DNA from: Ignavibacteria bacterium
Lineage (GTDB): Bacteria > Bacteroidota > Ignavibacteria > Tepidaquicellales > OLB5
DNA: 40,129 nt
Assembly (NCBI GenBank): GCA_030835025.1
Contig: JAUQWS010000045.1
Location: forward strand, 1-40,129
Reading direction: 5' to 3'
The position numbers were made by a program, and so were the translations under genes. The notes under the pieces are model-generated. The model searched no databases and was not told the origin of the DNA. It saw nothing but the letters and a program-made list of their open reading frames with translations. This document shows, piece by piece, positions 15,994 to 24,514 of this stretch. The number at the start of each line of letters is the position of its first letter. Position 1 is the first letter of the stretch.

Positions 15994-16024
15994 AATGCCA
16001 AATGTCAAAGCCCAAATGCCAAAT
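15994..16024. repeat. 31-nt repeat, left inverted copy
   Basis: Its reverse complement matches 17083-17113 at 29 of 31 bases. It lies 143 bp before the methyltransferase gene. A shorter related stretch (CAAATGCCAAAA) follows at 16038-16049. The remaining sequence up to 16166 holds no supportable gene. Confidence 0.8.
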
Positions 16025-16166
16025 CTGCCGCGGCGGACAAATGCCAAAACGAAATCCATTCATTCCTACGCTGAGGCTTCGGCAACTATGTGCGGGCAAC
16101 AACTCACAGATTGTTTCGCTGCGCTCGCAATTATATTCATTGTAACTATACACTATATTAGATATT

Positions 16167-17006
16167 TTGCGTGATTATTCAACTAAAATTAGAGATTTGC
16201 AATACGACCCGATTAAGGATAAAATTGGCGGATTAGTAAAAAGATCCCCGTTTTTGCGTAAAATATTCTACAAAATGCTGGGACTGATGTTCCTTCGGGA
16301 GTGGTATGTTAAGCGGAAGGTCAAATCGCTCTACTCCAAACAAAAGCCTGATGATATTCTGGATGCCGGCTGCGGATTCGGGCAGTATTCATATTTTATG
16401 GCGAAGAAATTCCGCGATACGAAAATACTTTCGGTTGACGTTAAAGTGGATTACCTTGACGACTGCAAATACTTCTTTAACAAATGCGGCCTGCAGAATA
16501 CTGAATTCGAGTTCGCCGATCTGACCAAAATTAACTATGAGAACCAGTTCGATTTTGTGCTTTCGGTTGATGTAATGGAGCATATTGAGGATGATATCGG
16601 TGTGTTCAAAAGATTCCATAAAGCATTGCGCTCCGGCGGCAGGGTACTGATAAATACTCCCTCAAATCTTGGGGGCAGCGATGCAGAGTCTGAAGATGAT
16701 GACAGCTTTATCGGTGAGCATGTAAGGCTTGGTTATTCCAAAGAGGACATTTGCAGCAAGCTTGAGCAGGCGGGATTCAAGATCGAAAGCTTTGAATATA
16801 CTTACGGCAAGTGGGGCAGCCGGTACTGGAAACTGGGCATTAAATATCCCATGCTGATGCTTAATAAATCCATGGCGTTCTTTGTTATACTCCCCTTTTA
16901 CTATTTGTTTACAATATGGTGGACAGTTTTATTCATGTGGCTTGATGTAAATGAAAAGGATAAGCCATCGGGGACAGGTGTACTGGTAGTAGGAAAGAAG
17001 ATTTAA
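16167..17006 (+). CDS. Class I SAM-dependent methyltransferase
   Basis: 279 aa from a TTG start; no upstream ATG is in frame. The SAM-binding motif DILDAGCGFG (63-72) and acidic D91 (ILSVDVK) define the Rossmann fold, followed by FDFVLSVDVMEHIEDD (129-143) and LRSGGRVLINTPSN (154-167). A hydrophobic C-terminal segment (236-258) could associate with the membrane, which is unusual for the family and may fit work on a lipid-linked glycan. It stands first in the glycan locus. Inverted copies of a 31-nt repeat lie on either side. The acceptor substrate is unknown. Confidence 0.85.
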   Translation: MRDYSTKIRDLQYDPIKDKIGGLVKRSPFLRKIFYKMLGLMFLREWYVKRKVKSLYSKQKPDDILDAGCGFGQYSYFMAKKFRDTKILSVDVKVDYLDDCKYFFNKCGLQNTEFEFADLTKINYENQFDFVLSVDVMEHIEDDIGVFKRFHKALRSGGRVLINTPSNLGGSDAESEDDDSFIGEHVRLGYSKEDICSKLEQAGFKIESFEYTYGKWGSRYWKLGIKYPMLMLNKSMAFFVILPFYYLFTIWWTVLFMWLDVNEKDKPSGTGVLVVGKKI

Positions 17007-17117
17007 TATCAAATTCCAAAGTCCAAATATCAAATCATATTGTGTTTCTTTTGACATTTGAGCTTTGACATTGTGTTTCTCTATTTGGCATTTGAGCTTT
17101 GACATTTGACATTTCAC
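17007..17117. repeat. Repeat block with right inverted 31-nt copy
   Basis: 17083-17113 is the inverted partner of 15994-16024 (29/31). Inside the block the 17-mer ATTTGAGCTTTGACATT occurs at 17056-17072 and 17090-17106, and TTGTGTTTCT at 17040-17049 and 17071-17080. The first part (17010-17035) has the opposite-sense CAAAxxCCAAA wording, so the block can fold on itself. Confidence 0.8.
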
Positions 17118-17169
17118 GAATTCTGTGTTAATGAAATTAAATACTGCTTTACCTTCCACTCAATAGGTC

Positions 17170-18513
17170 TTGAAGAGAGCTCTAATTATATCATACTACT
17201 TCCCTCCATCCGGCGGACCCGGGGTTCAGCGGGTGCTCAAGTTCGTGAAGTATTTGCCTGAGCTTGGCTGGCAGCCTGTAGTACTGACCGTCAAAGACGG
17301 TGATTTCCCCGCAAGGGATGAATCATTATTAAATGAAGTTCCGCATGATGTGCAGGTTCACCGCACAGATATATTTGAGCCTTACGATATTTACCGCAAG
17401 CTTACAGGCAGATCAAAAGGTACAGCAGTTGATGTGAATAATATTGAGCATGGCGGCAAGAAAAAGCTATCGGACAGGATTGCCGAATTCATTCGCGCAA
17501 CGTTTTTCATTCCCGATGCAAGGCGCGGCTGGAAGAAACATGCAGTAAAAGAAGGCAAAAGAATAATTGATGAAGAAAAGCCGGATATAATCTTCTCATC
17601 ATCTCCCCCATACACCTGTGCGCTGATTGCAATGGATCTTAAGAAGTACGCGGAAAAGAAATACGGAAAGAAAATACCATGGGTATCCGATTTCCGGGAT
17701 GCATGGACTGATTATCTGACCACTCCAAAACGCTGGTTCATTCCGAAAGCAATTGACAGGCATTATGAGAAAACAACCCTTGATAATGCTGATGTTCTTA
17801 CAATTGTATCATCGGGAATGAAGGACGATTTTGACAAAAAATACCCTGAAATCTCTAAGAAAACGAAATACGTATTACTTAGAAACGGGTTTGATACCGA
17901 TGACTATAAGAATTCAAAATTACCCGAAAAAAAGAACGATAAGTTCACTATGGTTTACACAGGCTCAATGTACGGCAAGCGGAATCCCTATTACCTGCTT
18001 GATTCAGTTGCTGAACTGGTAAACGAAGGCAAAGTAGATATCAACAGGATAAAATTTGATTTTGTCGGCAGAATGGCGGGTGATATTCATGATTATATTA
18101 ACAACACTCCGCTCAAAAGTGCCATTGAAACCGTTTCTTACGTTCCCCACTCTGAAAGCATTGATCACTTGATGAAAGCTGATGCAATGCTGCTGCTAAT
18201 AGATGAAGACAAATATTCCAAAATGATACTTTCGGGGAAAGTGTTTGAATACCTGGGTGCGGCAATACTCAACAACAAGCCAGTGTTTGCAATTGCAGGC
18301 GAAGGAGAGGCAAAAGACCTGATAACGGAAAACAAAGCAGGAATAATTGTTCCGCACAATAAAAAAGAGGTGCTTAAGGCTGAATACCTGAAATTATATA
18401 ATGGTTTTTTAAATAATATTAGCTCATTTTTGCCTGATATTAACGCGATCAGGCAGTATGAAAGAAAGCTCCTTGCTGAAAAACTTTCAAAACTTTTTGA
18501 TGAAATAACGTAA
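17170..18513 (+). CDS. GT4-family glycosyltransferase
   Basis: 447 aa from TTG at 17170. The GT-B fold starts with ALIISYYFPPSGGPGVQRVLKFVKYLPELGW (4-34), the glycine-rich N-lobe loop of GT4 enzymes. WVSDFRDAWTD (171-181), LRNGFD (237-242) and YTGSMYGKRNPYYLLDS (263-279) open the C-lobe, and KVFEYLGA...NNKPVFAIAGEGEA marks the nucleotide-sugar site. It presumably transfers a sugar to a lipid-linked surface glycan. The donor cannot be read from sequence. It is followed by the YfhO-family gene 19 bp later on the same strand. Confidence 0.9.
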   Translation: MKRALIISYYFPPSGGPGVQRVLKFVKYLPELGWQPVVLTVKDGDFPARDESLLNEVPHDVQVHRTDIFEPYDIYRKLTGRSKGTAVDVNNIEHGGKKKLSDRIAEFIRATFFIPDARRGWKKHAVKEGKRIIDEEKPDIIFSSSPPYTCALIAMDLKKYAEKKYGKKIPWVSDFRDAWTDYLTTPKRWFIPKAIDRHYEKTTLDNADVLTIVSSGMKDDFDKKYPEISKKTKYVLLRNGFDTDDYKNSKLPEKKNDKFTMVYTGSMYGKRNPYYLLDSVAELVNEGKVDINRIKFDFVGRMAGDIHDYINNTPLKSAIETVSYVPHSESIDHLMKADAMLLLIDEDKYSKMILSGKVFEYLGAAILNNKPVFAIAGEGEAKDLITENKAGIIVPHNKKEVLKAEYLKLYNGFLNNISSFLPDINAIRQYERKLLAEKLSKLFDEIT

Positions 18514-18532
18514 AAAGTGTAATCATAAAATT

Positions 18533-21148
18533 ATGTCAAAACAGCATTCTACAGGCAAACATACACAAAGCAAATCAGCCGGACTTAAAAAAGAAGCGGC
18601 AAGAAGCTATACCATAGATATCATATCTGAAAAATGGCAGACTCCGGTATTCCTCGGAATAATTCTTGTGCTGATAATGATATTCTTCAATCCGGGTTTA
18701 TTCGGCGGAAAAGTATTTTCCTCTGCTGATAATGTGGCATCAGAAAGCTTCAAGACTTTCCTTGAAGATGCAAAGTCAAAGGGTGAGTTTCCCTTATGGG
18801 TACCGTATATTTTTAACGGAATGCCAAGCTTTGCAGCACTTGTTCCCCACTTAGAACGAATGTACGACCTCTCGCATGCTGTATGGGTCACTGTACGTGA
18901 TGTGCTCTACATGTTGTTTTCGGGCAATAATGTTTGGGCTATTGTGCTCTTTTATATCATCTTTGCGTTCTCATTTTATTTCCTTATCGAATACAAATTC
19001 AAAAATAAGCTGATAGCATTATACGCTGCGCTTGCTGCAGTATTCATCACTCCGATCATACAAATGATAATCGTTGGGCATAACAGTAAAATGATAGCTG
19101 TTATGATGTTTCCCGCAGTATTTTTGATGCTTGAAAAGCTGTATGATATGATACGCGAAGGGAAAGTGAAGGAAAACATCTTCCGCCTCCTGCTTTATTT
19201 CGGAATTCTTGTCTTCTTCCTCCACGTGCAGATGAGCTCGAACCACGTGCAGATGCTTTTCTATTTCTTTACAGGTATTGGGATATACCTCGTGTACAGG
19301 CTGATCTATAACATTGTGAAAAAAGTGAATGTGAAACCTGCATTGATAGTGCTGGTTATTTACATAGCGGGAGCGGGACTATCGGGATTAATGTACGCTG
19401 ATTCATACATGTCAAGCCGTGAGTATAACAAGTATTCGATCCGCGGTGTGCCGCCCATTACTCAGCCACAAGGGGAGCAAAAGGTCTCCGGCGCTGCTGA
19501 TTACGATTACTCAACCAACTGGTCATTTTCACCTGTTGAAGTAATGACATTCTTTGTTCCTTACTGGGTCGGGTTTGGTGATGTAGAAGTTAAAGGCCAA
19601 AGAGCAAATACTTATTGGGGCCAGATGCCGTTTACAACTTCACCAATGTATTTCGGAGTCATAACCATACTGCTTGCATTCATAGGCATCTATTACAATT
19701 TTAAGAAGAGCATAACGGTACAGGCAATGGTGGTTATATCATTTCTATCTCTATTGCTTTCATTCGGCAGAACATGGCCGCTGTTGTATGATGTTCTTTT
19801 CTACAATCTCCCCTATTTCTCAAGCTTCCGCGCGCCTGTGATGATCCATATATTGATAAACGTTGCGTTTGTAATTCTGGCAGCATATGGCATCAAATCG
19901 CTCATAGATATCTCAAAAGATAAGCCTAGATCAAACGCATTTACCGGAGCTGCAAAATATATGTTCCCCCTGCTGGCACTGCCGGTACTGCTATCGCTCG
20001 TTGGATTCCAGGGATATTATGCATCGCAGATCCAGTCTAGTCCGTTGATGCAAAAGCTGCAGCAGCAGGGCGCAAACCAGCAGCAGATACAGCAGTATGT
20101 TGCACAGATATCACAGATCGCATATGATAATGTAAAATCTGAATTGTTGATTGTTGGCTTGTTACTTCTTGCTGTTTACGCAGTGTGTTATTTCTTCATT
20201 AAGGGGAACATAAAATACCAGATGTTCGGTTTTGCGGTGATCATTATAATGATGATTGACCTTTGGCATATTGATTTCAAAACTCTGCACTGGGATAACA
20301 AGTCTGATATTGAATCTTACTTTAAGACACCTGATTGGGTTGATTGGCTGCAGAAGAACGAAAAAGACCTTAACAGTTTCCGCATTCTTAACCTTAAAGA
20401 CGGGCAGCCGGTCAGAGAGAATACACTTGCTTACTGGCGCTTGCAGAATATTTACGGATACCAGGGTGCCAAGCTCAGGATTTACCAGGATATGGATGAT
20501 GTTGTCGGAATGACAAATCCTAACGCATGGAAGCTCATGAGCACAAAATATATTATTTCAGATAAGCCCTACAGTGATTCACTCTTCCAGCCTGTGTTTA
20601 AAGGCAGCAAATTTGTAATTCTGAACAAGAATTATTATCCCAAGGCTTTCTTTGTTAGATCATTCAAGATCGCCAGCGGAATTGATATATTGAAAGCAAT
20701 AAAAGAAGGCAAAACAGACGCTAAAGACCTTGCTTACCTTGAGACAGATCCTGGAGTGAAGATCGATTCACCTGATTCAACTGCAAAGGCAAATATTACC
20801 GAATACGGAATTCACAAAATTACAATTGAAGCAGAAGCAACGGGTAATAATCTGCTTTATTTGAGTGAGGTTTATTATCCCGATTGGAAAGTCTACATTG
20901 ATGGACAGCCGGGAAAGATACTGAAGACAAATTACCTGTTCCGCGGAGTAGTTGTGCCTGCAGGCAAGCACAAGATTGAATTTAAATTTGAACCCGAAAC
21001 TTATTACCTTGGAAAAAACATCGCAATGGGCGGAAACATATTACTTGCTGCCATATTCGGTGTAGCTATTGGAGGTATTTTGCTAAGGCGCAGGAAATCG
21101 CCCGAAATCACTGAAAAACTTCATAACGATATTAGTGAAAAGCAATAA
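18533..21148 (+). CDS. YfhO-family multi-pass membrane protein
   Basis: 871 aa. After a basic, polar N-tail the first membrane segment begins near residue 38 (PVFLGIILVLIMIFF), and about a dozen more follow; a last one lies near 831-849 before a charged tail. DN...S..F...L..G.FPLW.PYIFNGMP (about 63-93) is the typical GT-C-like periplasmic loop of YfhO proteins. A C-terminal extracytoplasmic domain contains LYLSEVYYPDWKVYIDG and VPAGKHKIEFKFEPE, also YfhO hallmarks. B. subtilis YfhO-family proteins decorate teichoic acids with sugars; in gram-negatives the substrate is generally unknown. Position between GT4 and flippase genes supports a glycan role. A Gln-rich loop occurs near residues 505-525. 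Confidence 0.85.
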   Translation: MSKQHSTGKHTQSKSAGLKKEAARSYTIDIISEKWQTPVFLGIILVLIMIFFNPGLFGGKVFSSADNVASESFKTFLEDAKSKGEFPLWVPYIFNGMPSFAALVPHLERMYDLSHAVWVTVRDVLYMLFSGNNVWAIVLFYIIFAFSFYFLIEYKFKNKLIALYAALAAVFITPIIQMIIVGHNSKMIAVMMFPAVFLMLEKLYDMIREGKVKENIFRLLLYFGILVFFLHVQMSSNHVQMLFYFFTGIGIYLVYRLIYNIVKKVNVKPALIVLVIYIAGAGLSGLMYADSYMSSREYNKYSIRGVPPITQPQGEQKVSGAADYDYSTNWSFSPVEVMTFFVPYWVGFGDVEVKGQRANTYWGQMPFTTSPMYFGVITILLAFIGIYYNFKKSITVQAMVVISFLSLLLSFGRTWPLLYDVLFYNLPYFSSFRAPVMIHILINVAFVILAAYGIKSLIDISKDKPRSNAFTGAAKYMFPLLALPVLLSLVGFQGYYASQIQSSPLMQKLQQQGANQQQIQQYVAQISQIAYDNVKSELLIVGLLLLAVYAVCYFFIKGNIKYQMFGFAVIIIMMIDLWHIDFKTLHWDNKSDIESYFKTPDWVDWLQKNEKDLNSFRILNLKDGQPVRENTLAYWRLQNIYGYQGAKLRIYQDMDDVVGMTNPNAWKLMSTKYIISDKPYSDSLFQPVFKGSKFVILNKNYYPKAFFVRSFKIASGIDILKAIKEGKTDAKDLAYLETDPGVKIDSPDSTAKANITEYGIHKITIEAEATGNNLLYLSEVYYPDWKVYIDGQPGKILKTNYLFRGVVVPAGKHKIEFKFEPETYYLGKNIAMGGNILLAAIFGVAIGGILLRRRKSPEITEKLHNDISEKQ

Positions 21149-21153
21149 AATGC

Positions 21154-21184
21154 TTGTATTCACTGTATTTATGAGTTATTTTTG
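21154..21184 (+). promoter_or_regulatory. Promoter of the ASPIC/UnbV T9SS cargo gene
   Basis: TTG (21154-21156), 20 nt, TATTTTTG (21177-21184): a full match to the Bacteroidota consensus TTG-N19-21-TAnnTTTG. The gene begins 41 nt downstream, so it has its own promoter within the locus. Confidence 0.65.
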
Positions 21185-21225
21185 AGTACAAGTTTTTACT
21201 TTTCAAGTAACTAAAATTCCCGGTC

Positions 21226-22956
21226 ATGAAAATGAATATACTCTTTTTCATCCTCGCGCTTTTACTTGCTGGCGGACAACTTTCAACCCAAATGTTTCAG
21301 AAGATAACCAATCAACCGCTTGTTAATGAGCTTGGTTATGGTTCTGGTTGTGCATGGGGTGATTACAATAATGACGGCAAGCTTGATCTGATAGTTACTT
21401 CATATAATGATTTCGGTTCAACAACTTACCCCCTGCTATATAAAAACCTCGGCAACGGAAATTTCCAGCTGGCAACGGATAATACAATCATGACAAACAG
21501 TCTTTTCCAGACACTTGCCTGTGCCTGGGGAGATTATAATTACGATGGCAGGATGGATCTGTATATTGCAACAGGCATGAACCAGCCGGACCTGCTTTAT
21601 AAAAATACCGGAGGCGGAAACTTTGTGAGGATTACTAATTGCCTTCCTCTTGTTGCAGGACACAGCGGCGGGGTGTGCTGGGCTGATTATAATAAAGACG
21701 GTTATCTTGATGTATTAAGTGTTCAGCATGGAACGAATTTGCTGTATAAAGGACTTCCGAATGGAGATTTCCAGCAGATAACAACCGGGCCAATTGTTAC
21801 AGATGTTGGTATTCACCGCAGAGCTGCGTGGGGTGATTATAATAACGATAAATACCCTGACCTGTTTGTCGCCAACGGTGATTTTCAAAATGATAATCTG
21901 TATCTCAATAACAGGAACGGAACATTTACAAAGATAACAACCGGTGCAATCGTTAACTCCGGCGGATACGGATCCGGATGTTCATGGGGAGATTACAATA
22001 ACGATGGGTGGCTTGACCTGATAGTTGCCAACAGCGGCCCGAATTTCCTTTACAGGAATAATAAGAACGGAACATTCACCAGAATTACAACGGGACCTGT
22101 GGCAACAGATGAAGATAACAGCTTTGGCTGCAACTGGGGCGATTATGATAATGACGGCGACCTGGACCTGTTTATTGCGAACAACTACCAGCAGAAGAAT
22201 GCTCTCTACAGAAATGACGGAGGCGATAATTTCACGAAGATAACCGGTGAAATTGTAGTCAATGAAAACAGTTCAAGCGTTGGTGCTTCGTGGGGTGACT
22301 ATAACAACGACGGCAAGCTTGATCTTTTTGTTGTGAACCAGGGATACGACGCTCCGGCTGAAAGTGACTTTCTGTATAAGAATACCGGTGCATCCCCATG
22401 GTATCTCATAATAAAATTCTATGGCGGAGGGATCGGAACCAGGGTCAAGATCAAAATAGGAAACTATACTGCAATTAGAGAAGTTTCTGGGGGCAACAGC
22501 TGCAGCTCGCAGGATATGCCCTGGGTTCATTTCGGGCTCGGTTTTTTGGGAGATAATCCGACTGCTGTAATTGATTCCGCTATAGTTGACTGGCATGACG
22601 GTAACAGGGAAATATTGACGAATGTAGCCGTTAACCAGATACTGGAATTTCACGGTGTAATAGGAATTCAGCAAATAAACAGTGAAGTTCCATCTTCTTA
22701 TTCACTGGGGCAGAACTATCCGAATCCGTTCAATCCTTCAACTACCATTAATTACTCAATCGTAAATTCAGGAAACGCTAAGCTGAACATTTTTGATGTT
22801 TCGGGCAAGGAAGTTGACGTTGTACTTGATGACGTACAAACACCCGGGACATACAGCTTCAAGTATGATGCATCAAAGCTTTCAAGCGGTGTGTATTTCT
22901 ACAGGCTCACTACTGCAGAGTTTACCGATACAAAGAAGATGGTCATTCTAAAATAA
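21226..22956 (+). CDS. T9SS-exported FG-GAP/VCBS repeat protein with ASPIC/UnbV domain
   Basis: 576 aa with a signal peptide (1-21). Seven FG-GAP/VCBS-type blades carry calcium-loop sequences WGDYNNDGKLDL at about 44, 101, 152, 202, 254, 304 and 356, spaced roughly 50 residues apart, consistent with a seven-bladed propeller. Residues about 389-475 form an ASPIC/UnbV domain (IGTRVKIKIGNYTAIREVSGG...VHFGLG...VDWHDG). Residues 492-576 are a T9SS sorting domain: QNYPNPFNPSTTINYSI, then DASKLSSGVYFYRLTT and KKMVILK. The protein is therefore predicted to reach the cell surface through type IX secretion. Ligand unknown. It lies between YfhO and flippase genes but has its own promoter and terminator. 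Confidence 0.9.
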   Translation: MKMNILFFILALLLAGGQLSTQMFQKITNQPLVNELGYGSGCAWGDYNNDGKLDLIVTSYNDFGSTTYPLLYKNLGNGNFQLATDNTIMTNSLFQTLACAWGDYNYDGRMDLYIATGMNQPDLLYKNTGGGNFVRITNCLPLVAGHSGGVCWADYNKDGYLDVLSVQHGTNLLYKGLPNGDFQQITTGPIVTDVGIHRRAAWGDYNNDKYPDLFVANGDFQNDNLYLNNRNGTFTKITTGAIVNSGGYGSGCSWGDYNNDGWLDLIVANSGPNFLYRNNKNGTFTRITTGPVATDEDNSFGCNWGDYDNDGDLDLFIANNYQQKNALYRNDGGDNFTKITGEIVVNENSSSVGASWGDYNNDGKLDLFVVNQGYDAPAESDFLYKNTGASPWYLIIKFYGGGIGTRVKIKIGNYTAIREVSGGNSCSSQDMPWVHFGLGFLGDNPTAVIDSAIVDWHDGNREILTNVAVNQILEFHGVIGIQQINSEVPSSYSLGQNYPNPFNPSTTINYSIVNSGNAKLNIFDVSGKEVDVVLDDVQTPGTYSFKYDASKLSSGVYFYRLTTAEFTDTKKMVILK

Positions 22957-22977
22957 ACGGGAAGTTTTTGACCGGAA

Positions 22978-23005
22978 ACAAAGGCAGGTTTTTACCTGCC
23001 TTTGT
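22978..23005 (+). terminator. Terminator after the ASPIC/UnbV cargo gene
   Basis: A 12-bp perfect stem (ACAAAGGCAGGT / ACCTGCCTTTGT) with a TTTT loop, followed by CATTTTATAAG. The T-tract is weak, but position directly after the stop is right. Confidence 0.75.
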
Positions 23006-23007
23006 CA

Positions 23008-23038
23008 TTTTATAAGATGCGGAAAATCAATATTTTTG
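23008..23038 (+). promoter_or_regulatory. Probable promoter of the flippase gene
   Basis: TATTTTTG (23031-23038) matches TAnnTTTG, with TTT at the -33 position (N20). The TTG start codon is only 4 nt downstream, which implies a leaderless or nearly leaderless mRNA. Confidence 0.5.
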
Positions 23039-23042
23039 CGGA

Positions 23043-24512
23043 TTGTTAGGCGATATCAAAAATACGATACGGCAATCTGCTGTTTACGGGCTTAGCCGTA
23101 TATCTTCAAAGCTGGTTGCTTTCATTCTACTGCCCCTGCTGACTCTAAATTTCACAGTATCAGAGTACGGCGTATTTGTGCTGACAGAGAGCCTGTGGCA
23201 GATAATATGGGCAGTTTTCCTTTTCGGCTTTGAATCAGGTATCGTCCGGTGGTACCTTGAAATACATAATGAAGTGACAAGAAAGAAGTTTCTTTTTTCT
23301 GTTACGGCATTCATGATCGCCTTAAACTTTATCTTCATCCTGCTAATTTATGCGTTTTCATCTCCCCTTGCAGGAGTGATCTATGAAAACACGGGTTATG
23401 CAAAATTTGTCATCTATTCTTCTTTGATAGCTTCTGTTGAGGCATTCTCATTTGTAATTTTCCTGCTGTTAAGAATTGAAGAGCGCGCAAAAGCATATTC
23501 TATACTCTCAGTTCTTACAACTCTAATAAGCCTTGTAATGCAGATCTACTTCCTGCAATACACTATGATCAAGCTTGAAGGAGTGTTCATTTCCAAAATA
23601 GCAGCTCCTCTTATCATTATCATTCTGCTTCTTCCGTATTTCCTGAAGCACATAAAGCCGGGATTTGAGAAAACCCTGCTGTTTGAGCTCCTTAAATATT
23701 CATTCCCCATAATGCTTGCCAGCTTTGTTATAACATTGCTTAACCAGGCTGATAGATATATTCTTGGTTACTTTACGGATCTGGATGAAGTCGGAATTTT
23801 CGGGCTCGCAGGTAATATTTCAGGACTGATAAACTTTTTGATTATTTCCCCCTTCTCGCTTGCATTCACAGTTCTTTCATGGAAGAAACTAAAAGATGAA
23901 AATGCAAAGAGATTTTACACCAAAACTACAACATATCTTTTCCTTGCAGTTATATACATTTCGGTTGTGATAGCGCTTTTTACTCCCCACCTGATAAAAG
24001 TTTTTGCTCTAAGAACTGATTACTGGATCGCAGCCAAATATGTTCCGTGGATGATACTTTCGATGCCGTTTTACGGAATCCATTTTATCGGAGTATTCAG
24101 TTTTTATGTCACCAAAAAGACTAAGTATGTTCTCTACAGTTACATCATTGCTTTACTTGTGAATATAGTGCTCGATCTTGCTGTGATACCGTACTTCACA
24201 ATTTACGGTGCAGTTTTTGTCAGGCTGCTTAGTTATTTTGTTCTTTGCTGGGTAATATATTTGTTTTCAAAAAGCAATTACTTCTTTGAATATGAATGGA
24301 GGAAGATCTTTACCCTGCTTATTGTTTATACCTTAATGGTATTGCCGTTTTTCTGTTTCAGTTTCACTAACCGGCTGCTCGAAATTCTTCTGAAGATTCT
24401 GGCTCTGATATTATTTCCGTTCATTCTGTATATTTTCAGGTTTTATGAGCCCGTAGAGATAAGAAGTGTAAAGGGATTTGTTAATAAATACATTTTCAGG
24501 CTTAAATACTAA
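23043..24512 (+). CDS. Wzx-like oligosaccharide flippase (MOP superfamily)
   Basis: 489 aa, TTG start. Hydrophobic throughout, with 12-14 likely membrane helices. The opening GDIKNTIRQSAVYGLSRISSKLVAFILLPLLTLNFTVSEYGVF is characteristic of polysaccharide exporters that flip lipid-linked oligosaccharides across the inner membrane (Wzx/RfbX). The loop LNQADRYILGYFTDLDEVGIFGLAGNIS around residue 230 is another family hallmark. A partner Wzy polymerase is not recognisable, although the YfhO protein is a possible glycosyltransferase partner. The next gene, a methyltransferase, starts 2 bp after the stop. Confidence 0.88.
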   Translation: MLGDIKNTIRQSAVYGLSRISSKLVAFILLPLLTLNFTVSEYGVFVLTESLWQIIWAVFLFGFESGIVRWYLEIHNEVTRKKFLFSVTAFMIALNFIFILLIYAFSSPLAGVIYENTGYAKFVIYSSLIASVEAFSFVIFLLLRIEERAKAYSILSVLTTLISLVMQIYFLQYTMIKLEGVFISKIAAPLIIIILLLPYFLKHIKPGFEKTLLFELLKYSFPIMLASFVITLLNQADRYILGYFTDLDEVGIFGLAGNISGLINFLIISPFSLAFTVLSWKKLKDENAKRFYTKTTTYLFLAVIYISVVIALFTPHLIKVFALRTDYWIAAKYVPWMILSMPFYGIHFIGVFSFYVTKKTKYVLYSYIIALLVNIVLDLAVIPYFTIYGAVFVRLLSYFVLCWVIYLFSKSNYFFEYEWRKIFTLLIVYTLMVLPFFCFSFTNRLLEILLKILALILFPFILYIFRFYEPVEIRSVKGFVNKYIFRLKY

Positions 24513-24514
24513 AT

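Noticed and set aside
15983..16174. 63-aa plus-strand frame before the methyltransferase
   Set aside because: It runs through the CAAATGCCAAA repeat block and GC-rich filler; the translation is low-complexity with no domain.
17007..17117. CRISPR array
   Set aside because: The repeats are short, unevenly spaced (31 and 34 nt) and partly inverted, with no cas genes in the window.
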